Of a stretch of DNA of 64,000 nucleotides, positions 46,226 to 58,779 are shown in pieces. The notes beneath the pieces are model-generated. The model did no database searches. It saw nothing but the letters and a program-made list of their open reading frames with translations, and had not been told where the DNA came from. The position numbers and the translations under genes were made by a program. This DNA is from Undaria pinnatifida (taxonomy: Eukaryota; Sar; Phaeophyceae; Laminariales; Alariaceae), in assembly GCA_012845835.1 (NCBI GenBank), contig JABAKD010000020.1, positions 15,156,471 through 15,220,470 of the forward strand, in the 5' to 3' direction. The stretch's first letter is position 1, and each line of letters starts with the position of its first letter.

Positions 46226-47669
46226 GTCTTTGTGAGCGTGCGCGCGCTGGAGACATTATGAATGGTTATGGTAGTTTGTTCCTAAGTATTGCTGTAGTGC
46301 GTGACGAGGAAAAGCCCTACGGTGGTAGGTAGGGAGTAGCAGCAGCTTATGTCCACGGTTAAAGCGTGCCAAGGACACCCCCACCGTATATCGGGGACAG
46401 GGGGGTGCACAGCAGCAGCTAAAAGTCGTATGTCGAAAGTACAGCCGTAGGTACCCTCGCCGTGTGCTACGAGCGGGGGAGTTTTAAGTCGCTCTCCATG
46501 AGGGTGAGTTCTCTAGGTTAGATCTCCCATAAAAACGATGGCACCGGAGGCAGTGCGAAAAAAGAGTTAGTTGCCGATCTTCCCAGCCGCAGCTCCATAT
46601 ATATGAAAATTATCCCGGCAGCAAATTTGGTGCCCAATGATACGAACCCGTAATTGGACCAAAAAATGGATCTAGCATGTGGTGGGAATCGTTTGAATAA
46701 AGAGCGCAATCACCGGTTACGCCGTTCTAGCCTAGTCTCCCTGCGAGAACAGAGGAATACGCACAGAAAAAAATCAGACCTTCCACCCGCCATACAAGCT
46801 TACTAGTCCTTTTCTGCACGGTGGTTTCAATCGCAGTGTTGGGCAACGCGCTGAGGACTCACGCAGCGCAAGGGTTATCCCGGGATAGGACCACCTGCCT
46901 CGGGGCGGGAGGCCTCAGGCGCGTGCTACGACAGAGGCACAGTACCTCGTTTTGACGAAATATTTTCGGAATGCCATACTTGTCTTTAATTACCATATTA
47001 TATGACTAGGGGCTGTTACAGACACAGGCCGCGTCTTGCAGGTCTATCTACTATGCAGGTTCCACGTTGGTCACTCACTTGTACTAGATAAGCCTTGTAA
47101 TAGTCCCACACAGGCCACGGATACAACTGACAGTGTGCATACCCGCAAAGCAAATGCATCCTATTCTTTTACCTAAAGTCTATGCATATGCCTCCAAAGG
47201 CACGTGAAACCTTTCTATACCATTCCCGATATCAGATATTACGCCTTGTTTGGCTCCCAGGGCAATACCATAACAACCAGGTAAGCTAGTTTTGGTACAC
47301 CTATGCCAGGAGATCTCTTCTCGGGTAATGCTTTCATTTTCATCAAAAACATGGCTTAGCGGGTGAGATATACAGATCCTCAAGTGAAGAGCCTAAAGAA
47401 ATAATGGCGCGCCTTTTCCGTAGCACGTGTCCTCGTCTAACCCAATACTCGCATGGAACGATCATTGGCAGCTTAATTTGATACTGTAGCTCCGTGGAGA
47501 AGTTCACATCGGACGTAGGAGCTCAGTCGCAGTTTCCATTCGATTATCGTAATAATGACTTGCAGCTTTGCACGCATGCCCCAATCGGTGGCTCATAACC
47601 TATTAGCGGGATCTTATCACAATAGCGCGCGGTACCGCTGCCGAGTTACGCCAGATAGCCCGCACGATT
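46226..47669. other. No supported gene
   Basis: Mixed sequence without coding signals. A MITE-like right end lies at about 47371-47425 (CTCAAGTGAAGAGCC, then TTTTCCGTAGCACGTG). An open frame from 47555 continues into the next repeat. Confidence 0.4.
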
Positions 47670-48010
47670 CAAGCATGGGCAGTGGGAGTCAGCCGACTGG
47701 GCCGACCGAAGGGGAGGCAGGGGCGACAGAAGAGAGGAGCATCTTCGCAGACGTCGAGAGGTCGGTGAGACTTCACAATGTGTGCCCACACCAGGGTCGG
47801 TCTCACCGGCCCTCGTTCAAGGGTGAGGGCCAGTTTCCGAGAAACGAAATGAGTGGGTCAGGCACCAGAATGTTTGAGACAGGGTCTCGGCGATGGTCGT
47901 TTCGGCAGGAAGAAAAAGGCACTCACGTACGAGCACGGGACAGAAGATTGCCAGATCATCGTTCCACTATACGATGCATGACAGACCCCCCCCCTCCCCC
48001 CGCCCTCGCC
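47670..48010 (+). repeat. Dispersed repeat pair A, copy 2
   Basis: Collinear with 12640-12975. A 202-codon plus frame crosses it, but the homologous copy keeps a different frame open, so neither looks functional. Confidence 0.55.
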
Positions 48011-50929
48011 TCGAGAATACATACTAACTTATTTAACCAGCAATTGCAGGAAAGCGAGAGGGCACCCCTTCGAGCACAAACAGCGTTCAATCTTTTTTTT
48101 TTGCTCGTACCATTTATTAGCGAGCTCCCGAAGAAGAAAAAAAAGTGCAATGCTCAGGGGTAGTGTTACTCAGGGTGTGTAGAAATTTTGCCGCATAAAA
48201 GGCGTTGACGGCTAAAATAACCCCCGAGCAACCTGCTTGCCAGGGTTGACCATGACTACCGCAGAGAGGTACCTCCCTTTTGCACTACTGGACTCGAGCC
48301 ATCACGCGAGTGACTCTGTACCTTGATGAAAAATAAGGACTTATCATGGGCAATTTTTTCGGTGCGCGGTATCTAACCATCCCATGGCGGCTTTATACTG
48401 CAAGCAGAAAAACACGAAATCTTGAGACCGAGACAGGAATAGAGGGGTATCTCGCGCGAGTGACCCCGCTTCACTGCAAACAGAAAAAAAAGACCCCCCT
48501 ACCGTAATCACGGTCGGTTATATTTAGGGCGTGCGGCGGTGCCCTGGCGTATCGTTTTTCGAGAATTTCGCTAAATTAGCGACTGATTCTACGATAGCCC
48601 CCCCCCAAAACCAGCGAATTTCTTTACCGAACGTTTCATTGCTGCTTGACACAAGGAATGACACTATTGAAAGAAAAGTAGCCATATAATTTCTTGTGTG
48701 CAAAGGTTCTAACGGTCGACGACGTCGGGGAGGGTGTCGAGGGACACCGTATTTCAGGAGATACGACCGGGAGTTGGTTTGAGCAATCCGGCGATTTCGC
48801 CAAAGAAAAGTTGGGGGGGCTACCGTAGAACGACCCTAGCGTACCATCTGCCGGGGCCAGTTTGCGGCTTGTCACACCTCCGTTTTTCAGTGCCACACCT
48901 TATTTAGCCACAAGCGAAAAGCCTGTGCGGCACCCTGTTCGCCGTAGGCGGAAAACAAATTAAGTTCGTTTTTGACGTAGGCGATAATAAGATTCGGGTC
49001 ATTTTGCCGTTCGCAAGTGTTTTGTTTTTGTGTCCGCCTTGCGCGAGTTCTTTCTTGGTTCCGTTTTGTCCTCCGGGGGCTCTCCGGTGCCCCCCGATGA
49101 GGGGATTCACCAAGATCTCCGAACCTTGGTGCGGTTTGCGCAAAACGGGCCGGAGGTCTAAGTACAACCCTGTTGCTTGATCGGGGGGGAGGCCCTCGAA
49201 AATAGCTCCCAGCCCTGAGCAACAAGCCACGATGGGTTAGCAGAGCACAGCCGGTATAAGGTTGCATGAGTGCTACCACAAAAACACCAGCAGACTCACC
49301 GCCTATGCGTAGCATGGTAGGGCGCGCCCAAAACACTCGAACCAGGAGTGGAGGAGGGGCTATAGTAGTAGTGTTTTTCATGAGCACGTGCTCTTTTTTC
49401 GACCTATTGTATATGTCAGTTTCTCCAGTAAAATGAGATATCCATCTCACGCTACACATTCCTGGAAAAAGGACGCCCCCCTACTTGCCGCCTTCACGAA
49501 CACGTGTCTGGATGTCCACCTCGAGCTACACATTCCTGGATGATCACGAAACGCCACCCTGGTTTGTCGTCTTCATGAGCACGTGTCTATTACTTCGTCG
49601 TGCGTCATAGAGACTGTCCGCTGCGCTCACATCACAGCTCCTACGCGTACGTACAATCCCCGTATGATATAGGAGCAACACCTAAGCTTCTATCCCGTGT
49701 GTTTTAATATCGTTATGGTAAATATCTGCCTTTCCGCACTGGAGACAGTCTTGCAACCAAGGGGGAGGGTTGGCTACGCATTGAACCACCGTCTGCCAAG
49801 CCGGTGATTGTTCGTGCCTTACATTGGTCGCAAGACGCTCCAGCTTTAGCCAGGCATCCGCAGGAGTACCCCCCCCCCCCGTGCCGTACGGCTAGCCTCC
49901 CATTGGCTAGCGACCGGAGGGGCACGCGGCTTCTGGTGTAGGGAACAACCTACTCCACTTATGCAGGCGGTGGAGGGCACCGACAACTATTACTGTATTT
50001 ACCTTGTATGACCTTGAGGCGAGATCAAGCACACCACAATAAACCAATCCAGCCTGGCCTTTTGACTACATTTCTAGCCCTTTCCTGGACCTCAGCGCGG
50101 ATTCAATCAGCGACGTATTGCTTTCAAAGATGTGCGATCCAGCAGTCACAAGTGGCCTGAACGACAATGCCAACCTCAGAAGGTAACGTGGTACGGCGGC
50201 GCACGAGCATAGCCGTGCCGAGGTATGCTTGCTAGGAACGCAGGGAAAGGGTAGTTTACGATCTGTACACATATTCTTAGGTACGTTGATTGGAGATTTA
50301 ATGGAAATCTGTTGGATTGGGGCATGTCAGCTGTCTAAAATAGTTGATAAAGTATGCGTGTTTATTGAGTAACACCAAGAGCTCCTCGAAACGGCTAGGC
50401 GTGCGCAGGTACTATGTCATCGCTTAAAATAAGAGGTATACTTGAAAGCGAAGCGATGGCACTCGACATTCTACGTCGCTGATCTCCTTCTCGAAACGGC
50501 TGCAGTCTAGTCGATAGCGAGTGTAAAGGTTTATTGCGGTATGAGTGTGATTCGTGCAGCAGAGAAGGTTGGACTACTAACATAGTCGCGACCAGGTATG
50601 CGGCACAGTTGTGATAAGCGCAGTTATATGTAATCGCAGACGGCTAAGGTAGCTCAGGAGATGTGATTATTGCCCAACCGATGCCATCGGCTTTCAGGTC
50701 GAGTAACACGTGAATGATCAGAAATATCTAGAGCTGGCACGTTGCCAGTTGGAGAATAGCCAGCACACACTGTATCGGGCATCTCATGGCTGGCTTTCCT
50801 TTAGCCACGCAGCTGATGGAGGATGTTACGACGGTCTGGTGTGGTTATGACCGATACTAGAGGATCTCAGTGCTTGTCGCGAATAGAATGTTTGAAGTAT
50901 ACGCAAGCTAGGAAAATAGGATTGCAACC
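48011..50929. other. No supported gene; decayed-looking frames and degenerate tandem
   Basis: Minus-strand frames at 48887-49459 overlap each other in two registers. The one at 48904-49230 (GLPPDQATGLYLDLRPVL) could be an old mobile-element fragment. Degenerate repeats built on TTCATGAGCACGTGTC lie at about 49376-49590. Nothing else stands out. Confidence 0.3.
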
Positions 50930-51440
50930 GCAATAACGTCATCACAGTACTGTGGTGACATGGGTTTGCCACAAAGGGAGATACGATGTTGTCAAGGCGC
51001 AACGTACCGGCAAACGACCGGTGCGATGATCGGGTGATGACGACTCTATAGGCAAGGCACGAATCACCGACAAAAGGTCGAGGCGGTGCCCCCCCCCTCC
51101 CCCCCCCTCAAACAGGCATTTCTTGACCGAGGTCCTGAGAGAGAACATGGGTTTGCATAGGGACGTCCAAGAGCAATGATGGCACCTGCTCCCGAGAGAG
51201 TAAGGCCCAGACACATGTGAAAACCGTACGGTGAGCCTCCGTCACACAACGCCCACGCTAATGGAAGAAGGGCTTGTCTGAGCCTTTTCTAAACTACTTA
51301 ACAAGGAGGTCGGGATGCCAGAGTACGGAGAAGCGAGACAACAGAGAGCGACCCACTCCGGCAGCCTTTCAGCTGTTAGCCAGGTGGCAGACGACCCAAC
51401 TCTATGACCTGTATAATACCAGTAGAAGGCTCGACGCGGG
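50930..51440 (+). repeat. Dispersed repeat pair B, copy 2
   Basis: Aligns with 13800-14340 in the same orientation over about 500 bases, with small indels and a long C-run in both copies. Confidence 0.7.
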
Positions 51441-52720
51441 ACGCTGCTTACCGGGTCACAATCTAGGTGAGATTTCATGATGACCCACCAGGGACAGTAC
51501 GTGGAGGTCGGGGGAGGAGTATCACTGGCATATGCTGGTAGGTACAACGTTCACAACGGCTGTGTTCTACAAAATCAGCAGGCAGGGGCAAAAAGTTGGT
51601 GCTCGTAGGACTAGGTGCGGAAATATGACACGCAGTATTTCGAGCTGGCTCATAGTGAGGAGGAATGCCGAGGCGGACGCTCATTCGCCGCCAAATTGTA
51701 GAGCAGCTGGGCGTGCCAGCTCCTCCAACAAAGTCGCCGCTTCGTGATACTGCTGTGGCGGCGAACGCATGACGGCAGGTTCAATCTAGGCAGCCTAGAT
51801 GAGGAGAGGACGTGTGTGTGGTTGTGATGACAACGCAACGCAACGCAACTACAGTAGTAATAGCTATGCAAGCAACGCAACCTCGAGCTAGGTGACGGCA
51901 AGGAGGACGGCAATGACGGCTGGCATTTGCGATATTGGGGTAGAGAGGCGGAGGGAGCAGGTCGCGGCGAAAGGTGGCGGAGGGCCGTGCGTGGTACACC
52001 GGCAGCACGCTCGAATCTCGTTGCAAATTTGAGCGCAGTTTTTATGTTTCGAGCTCACCGAAGGGCACGGCGTAGAGCTTCTGACTGAGCATTAGTTTTC
52101 TTTACATTTTGAAATTCCAAATCCTGGAAGCACACCCCGACCTTACTCTGTTTTCATTTTCCCCCGAAACTCTCTACGCGCTTCTTTTTTCTCTTTCTCT
52201 CTAGATGCAACTCAGATCCAGCATAGCGGCACAACAAAGCAATCGCTTCTTCCCCTCCCCGTGATGGTACGTGTTATTTTTAATCGCGAGAGCACTTTAG
52301 GTGTAGCCCTTTCTTCCTTTGTCTGTTCGCATCGAAATACGCCCATCCACGCTGCAAGGCGCTCTCAGCAGTTCCTTTGACTTTTTTGCTTTTTGCACAT
52401 AAACTCAACGGTCCCTCCCGCTCAAGATTCGAACTTCAGAGCCAACTCTTTTATTTTTTACATCAATATATGTATACGAAGTATCCTCCTTTCGACTTGC
52501 GACGCTCCCGGGATATCAAATGTAAACCCAATCCCGAAGGGAAACGTTGTACATGTATATAATATATGGTTGTTGGAATATACGGGAGATTCCTAAAAGG
52601 CCCTTGCCCCCCCCCCCCCCCCCTCCCCTGACACACACACGAAAAACAGCCCGGCCCCCCTTCCTCCCCCGCCGCCCCACCTAAACTCAAATCTGCTAGA
52701 AAAAGAAAAACTACAAGGCA
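51441..52720. other. No supported gene
   Basis: Pyrimidine-rich and C-homopolymer sequence leading into the composite repeats. No gene is recognised. Confidence 0.4.
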
Positions 52721-53700
52721 GGTATTATCACCTCATTACCTATCCAACCACTCATGCCGTAGCTCCAATTTATTTATTTCTACCCCCCCCCTTTCCCACC
52801 GCCTCCGCCATCCCCACCACCCGCACCATCGCCTAAACCTAGCACGTATGGTAAACGTTCCTCTCAGGTATACATTCATGCGACCTAAAGGGGTTTGATC
52901 CCCTCTCCCCCCTCTCGCTTCGTTCTCTCCCGTCCCCCCACCTAAAACCTAAATCTGCAACAGTAACAAGCACTACCAGACAGTTGACATCACCTCATTA
53001 CCTTTCTAGCCATCTATGCCGTGGCTCCAATTCATACCTCCCCCCCCCACACCCCAATGCCCCCTCCTTCACCACCAGCTGCACCACCGCCTAGCACCAC
53101 GCGTATAGCAAGCTCCTAACAGATATAGTCTACATTTATGTGACCTAAAGCTGTTGGATATCCCCCTTTCCCCCCTCTGCCCCCTTTCGAACACTCTGCC
53201 CTCCCCTCACCGGTTGTACGACTGACAAGATATACATGATAAACTGATGCATTCCTACCACAACCGTCAGATTTGTCCCCTTAAAGGAATTATAGTTTCC
53301 ATGCACAGATTAAGGTGCCCCCGCCCGCCCCCCGCCCCCTCCCCCCCCGCTCCCTCCTGCTCAAACCCCGCCCCCCACGCCCTTAAAATCTCCCCCCCTC
53401 ACCGGTTATTCGACTTACAGGATTCACTTGATAAACTGACGCATTTCCTTCCACAGCTGTCAGATTTTGTCCCCCTCAGAAGCGGATTTTATTCTTTCCG
53501 CGCACAGACTGATCCACATCACCCTGTTGACCCTGGTACAAGCTACGTTCCAAGGAGAGTCGCCGACCGATATCTTTAATGAGGACACACACACCCAGTA
53601 ATTCTCGCGGTCGGAGTATTACACACAGCTTGCAAAATGAGTTTCGACGAACTCTTCGACCTCACAGTTAAAGAAAATCGCTCGTTGTGGGGAGGGGCGA
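52721..53700 (+). repeat. Composite C-rich element, first full unit of the 52.7-54.4 kb block
   Basis: Head modules at 52724-52905 and 52985-53165 share ATCACCTCATTACC, the block GTAGCTCCAATT or its GTGGCTCC variant, a C-run, CACCACC.GCACCA.CGCCTA and TGACCTAAAG/GCGACCTAAAG. The tail follows, with two copies of the GTCAGATTTTGTCCCC..TAGTTTCC.CGCACAGA module, then MSFDELFDLTV from ATG 53637. Confidence 0.85.
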
Positions 53701-53774
53701 TAGAATCAGTAAAAATGGTGAATCGCGCTACTTAACCGCTTGGCGGCTCCAGAGAGAAAAAACGTCGGACCACG

Positions 53775-54430
53775 AATATAATATACTAGCTTATATTTAA
53801 TGAGGACACACAACTCGTAATGCGCGCGATCGGAGTATCACACACAGCTTGCGAAGATGAGTTTCGACGAAATCTTCGATCTCACAGCTGGAGTGTATTT
53901 TCATTTTTTATAATATACGGCATAATGTATTGTCCAAATCCCCCCTCCCCGCCCCCAATAATATACTGGTGCCAAAACCGTCAGATTTATCCCCTCGAAA
54001 GGATTTATAGCTTACATGCACAAATTGCCCCCTTTCCCCCCCCCCCCCCCCCCCTCCAAACCCGCTCGCTTTTGATCAAAACCAGGCCCCCACGTCCTTC
54101 AAAACTCCGCCCCACCCCCCTCACCGGTTATTCGACTTACAAGATTCACTTGATAAAAGGATACATTTCCCTTCACAGCTGTCATATTTTGTCCCCCTCA
54201 GAAACGGGTTTTATAGTTTCCGCGCACAGACTGACTAAAATTATCCTGTTGACCCTGATAGCTACACTGTAGCTGTAAGGGGAGTCGCCGACCTATATCC
54301 TTAATGAGGACACACAACTCGTAATGCGCGCGATCGGAGTATCACACACAGCTTGCAAAGATGAGTTTCGACGAAATCTTCGATCTCACAGCTGGAGTGT
54401 ATTTTCATTTTTTATAATATATGGCATAAT
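53775..54430 (+). repeat. MSFDEIF composite element, two tandem tail copies
   Basis: A tail-only copy (53775-53920, ATG 53857) is followed by a longer one (53935-54425, ATG 54361). Both encode MSFDEIFDLTAGVYFHFL and then stop, and both end ATTTTTTATAATATA.GGCATAAT. Confidence 0.9.
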
Positions 54431-56318
54431 AATGTATTGTATGTTAGTCTTGGTAGTCGAATAAAATATGCATGATTCATCAAGGTTTTTTGGCTTGTGT
54501 TCATTATAAGCATAATCAAAGCAACTTTGTCTTGCCTATTTGCTTTTTCAGCAGATAAGAATGCTCAACTAGGCAACCAAAATTAGATGGTTTTATCGTG
54601 CTTTTTGGCTTATTTTGTGCTAGTTAGATTCGTACTTTAGCGTCACGGCACGGCTGCAAGCCCTCGTCAGCATGACACAGGTCGCCCTACTCGTGGTCTC
54701 CAATAACATGCATGGGAGACGTGGTACACTTCCACGAAAAAGCTCCAAGAAACGTCGTTGGAGGGCTGCGAAGCCGCGCGAAGGCCGCCCCGCGAAAAAT
54801 TGGTCGTCTCTGTCAAGAACACCCCGCGAAGCCCTGACATGAAAGGGGACGCGCGTGCCAAAGATTCGTGTGCTGAGCGTCACGTGGGGCTTGTTGTCAA
54901 GCGTGACATTGGCTCGTTGTTTGCGCTCTCTCATCGGCGACAGTGTGCAGTGTGCAGCGTGGAGGTGGTGGCGAGGCCCTACTGAGTGGAATGTCTGGAG
55001 GAGATCGTTGCTTACTTCGACCAGTGAGATCAACAGATTGCAGTGCCCGGCTTTTCTCCAACATCTAACTCACCTTCGGGAGCCTTTTCAACCAAGGGTT
55101 GAGGGGAGCAGCGCGACCGAGCACTCTCCAGTTCATTGTTATTGTGGTCGACGATTTTGACCAACCATGCTGACGGTATCACTAGTTCTACAGGGACGAG
55201 GGTACATACAGGTGGCTCTGCCCTGTGTCTTGGAGTACTTTTAAAAGTTCTGCTAGTAGGCGTGGTATCAACCGTGTTTTGTGCCTCCATGGTTATAGGC
55301 AATGGGATTAAGATTTTACGGGAGCGTCTTATACCAAAGTTAAAGTGTCAACACAACTGCTTTTTATCCTTGTTGGGTACACACACGGGTAGGTTGAAGG
55401 ACAGCAGTACGAGTATGCCTACCGGAGAGAAGGGGTTATTAGCGGATGGCATGCTTACATACTAAATTCTTGTGCGTGGTACGCGCAGAGAGTTGGGGGA
55501 GAAAAAGGGATTCGGGGGCGGCTACGCTGCGGTTGGCGTGGAATGTGGTACACACTACACACGCTTTGAAATACGAAAGCTAGAGTGAGTGGGCGATTTT
55601 TTGCTGGCTCATGTATGAAGTACAGTACGAGCATACCTACATGTACCAGGGAGGAGGCGGGGTATGGCGAATGTTACGAACTAGACGCGCAGAAGAGACG
55701 CGGTGTGGTGAATGATGTAATACGTATTTTTCTTTTAAGATCTGTCAAATGTGTCAGCTGTGGGTGGGTCTGACTGGAAGAATAGTGGATACTCCACTCC
55801 ACTTACTTTGCGAGCTGCACGACGCGTGATCATTTTCAATTTGTTTCCAACACACCAGCTGTGAGTTCGACCGGATGAGTGTTCCATATTCAACTTTGCA
55901 AGCTGTGTTAGCGCAGAATCAGCAAGCAACCTCTCGCTCGCAAATCAACGACAAAGAAAAGCACAAAATGCAGCGTCGCATAGCATACTGTAATGCACTC
56001 AACATTTAAATTAATTATGTGTTGCCCTCTGCTGTTCCTCAGTGTACTTTTAATCCTCGGTACAAGGCGTAATTACGCATAGTAAGTAATCAAAATAGCT
56101 GATTTCTCTCGGATTTCACGCAGTTACGCAAACTCGATCGATCCACACCCAACGTCTCAAACAGCCAGTGCAGCAGGCAGATATGAGGGAATTTGGCGGG
56201 ACTAATTACGGAAGCGGGAGGGCGAGGGTACGTAACTGAATAATACTTGTAGTGCTACAGTCAGTACGTTTTTAGTACGGAATATGAGAGAAGTCGGGCG
56301 TGCTTCCGGCGGTACAAG
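54431..56318. other. No supported gene
   Basis: Open frames overlap on both strands at 54620-55033 and 55030-55465 with no clear motif. A diverged reverse fragment of the MSFDEIF element lies at about 55848-55915 (CCAGCTGTGAGTTCGA, then CAACTTTGCAAGCTGTGT). Confidence 0.35.
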
Positions 56319-56977
56319 ATGGAAAATCGAGATCGCCTGGGTGTGCTCTTGCGGCTGAAAGTGCTGGAAGCCGAGGAGTTCGAGACGCTACTCTACGGGT
56401 GCGTGACGTGGAGCCCGAGCAAGCCTGACTACGACAGGCTACGACAAGTTCGTCACTTCATGCACCTCGGATGCCTCGGTTGGCGGAAACGAAAGCGCGA
56501 CGACCACACCCTCTCGTAGGCTAACGCGTCTGCCAAGACAGACTCGGAGAGCACGGAGGTGACGGTGCGGAATCGGAGGACATTATTCGCGGGATTCGTG
56601 GCAAATCTGTGGAAAGAGCGCCTGCCGCGGAGGGTGATGTTTGGAAAGCTGATTGAGGGTAAAGGCTATACTCCGGGAGGCTAGAAAACGATCAGATGGT
56701 GCGTCCAGATGAACACATACATGGCGGAATTTGGCATGAAGTTCGAAGGATGTGACGAAAGGCTGCACAGAAGGTCGGCAGGTTGTTTCGACGAGTCGAA
56801 GAGGGGGTAGGGGTATTCATGCGGAATAGGCATGACGCGGAGGGCTGCAAAGCTGCAGAGCGATACTCGAAGGCCGCGGCCGTGCTACCCACCGTTGACA
56901 TCAATACGAGGCGGCTGGGAATGGGGGGGGCGGGGGGCGGGAGGGGGCGGGAGGGGGCATCTTGCCGAAGAGATTGA
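56319..56977 (+). pseudogene. Decayed LINE (non-LTR retrotransposon) ORF2 C-terminal part
   Basis: The frame reads ETLLYGCVTWSPSKPDYDRL and then GCLGWRKRKRDDHTLS, which I recognise as the region after the reverse transcriptase in one family of non-LTR elements. It is broken by TAG at 56517-56519 and TAG at 56682-56684. The recognisable NRRTLFAGFVA, LPRRVMFGKL and MAEFGMKFEG blocks continue in frame. A frameshift near 56770 then moves homology (FRRVEEGVGVFMRN, DAEGCKAAERYSKAAA) to another frame, ending near 56977. It is not functional. Confidence 0.75.
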
Positions 56978-58374
56978 AGTATGGGTCTAGCGATCATCTT
57001 CCTGACGTGTGGGCCGTCTTATGGGCGTACGTAGCTATCGAAAGGCCGCTCGGACTTCTTCGCCTTTCTGCGCTCTTCCTTCAGTGCCCTGTATGCACTT
57101 GATGCCCTCTACGTGCCCAACGCCTTTTTCTGTCCGACTCCTCCAGTATCTGCTGTTCTGGTGTTTTCCCTTTCCTTTCCTAGCTTTCCTTGCCTTGCTT
57201 TTTTCAATTGCGTCGGGTCTTTCCTACTAATAATGCGTATTTTGGTCTTGATATTTTTCGCAACACCCCCCCTGCTGGCGAGCTCACGTATGCACTTACT
57301 TGCTTCGTGTAATATTACTAACACGGGGTTGCCCCTGATTTTCGCCTCGTACATCTGACGGGTATTATACTTAAGTTTTTTGTAGCGTTTTAACAATATG
57401 TTTGTTCGTGTTTTCCATCTATCTCCTGCTCAAAGCTCGATGCTCGATGCTTGAGGGCAACGCGAACTCTCTTGCAACAAACAAACAAAATCTCCTTCAT
57501 GGTAATACCAATACACCACCGTCCGGCTGCTAGCATACATACGGAGATGCTCGTCGCTGCTACACTGTTCTGGCCGGCGCCACTCATGACACGAACCGAC
57601 GAAACCCAAACGCCGAAGACTGCTATGTGGTCCGGTACCTGTGGTCTGTTCGCTGCGTGCTGCGCTGTGCAGTTCTACGGCTGTGCACTGGTTCGTTTTT
57701 TGCGGGCTTTGTGTGGTGGTCGTGTCCCGTGTGCCGATCCCGGCAAGGAAACGCCTTCCACTTCTTCTTTAGAAATATGTAAATTTCACTAAAAATAAGT
57801 AAATAAGCTCGCTTAACCAAACAGCTTACTGTAAACTTGGTTAATCACGCTACTTTCTTAAATAAGCAACAAGTATGCTTACCTATACAACTTTTTCTCC
57901 AAATCAGAAATAATAATCAAAGCAACCCCTTTTTAAAGTTGATTACTAACACTATTGTATATAGCAATGTAGCAATCGAAAGTAACGACTACGATGAATA
58001 GACCACCAGGGCGAACGGTTCGGTAACCACTAGACCACCGGGGCAACCGGTTCCCTTACTAAACGTTTAGACTATGTATGCAAAACAGCTGATATCAGAT
58101 AGATGATGATGCAGAATCAGGAAGACAGAACGATAAAGACGTTTTTGGAATAACTTTATTTAACATAGACTAGACTATAATAGCATTATTATTCGTTTTT
58201 TGTTGCCTGCGCTGGCGGTCGGCTTCACAATAATAGCCGATTTTCCGTATCTTAGATCTCTAACAGTCATCACAAATATTAATGCGCTGCACACCGACGA
58301 TGGTCCGGTGACGAGCGGAATCGTTGGAAAACGAGAACTCTGCCCTGCAGGCGCAATTAATACGCAGAGAGAGA
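56978..58374. other. No supported gene
   Basis: A Lys-rich minus-strand frame at 57109-57396 (RYKKLKYNTRQMYEAKIRGN) looks protein-like but opposes a hydrophobic plus frame and has no recognised relative. AT-rich sequence follows, with two copies of the phrase AGACCACC.GGGC.AACGGTTC at 58000-58050. Confidence 0.3.
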
Positions 58375-58644
58375 AGTAGGTACGAACATGTCGCACGATG
58401 TGTATGAGCCATAATTGATATGATGAGTGTTTGCCACACGTTTTTCAATGCTGAAATGATATCAAGGAACGCGGATACATTTTCCTTGCAGAGTCGTGGA
58501 AGCAAGAGGGAGGTACGAACATGTCGCACGATGTGTATGAGCCATGATTGATATGATGAGTGTTTTCCACACGTTTTTCAATGCTGAAATGATATCAAGG
58601 AACGCGGATACATTTTCCTTGCAGAGTCGTGGAAGCAAGAGGGA
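58375..58644 (+). repeat. 133-bp tandem duplication
   Basis: Two nearly identical copies start at 58381 and 58514 (TACGAACATGTCGCACGATG). A diverged third copy lies apart at about 60193-60320, so the unit belongs to a dispersed repeat. Confidence 0.9.
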
Positions 58645-58779
58645 GCACGATGGAAGTTCGTCAACTGCTATGTGTGTATATGATGAAATAATATATATTT
58701 TTCCCCCTGTTCCGTCTTGTTCAAACGACCCACATAAAATCGAATTCGGCCAGAATGAAAAATCATTTCTACGCAACTG

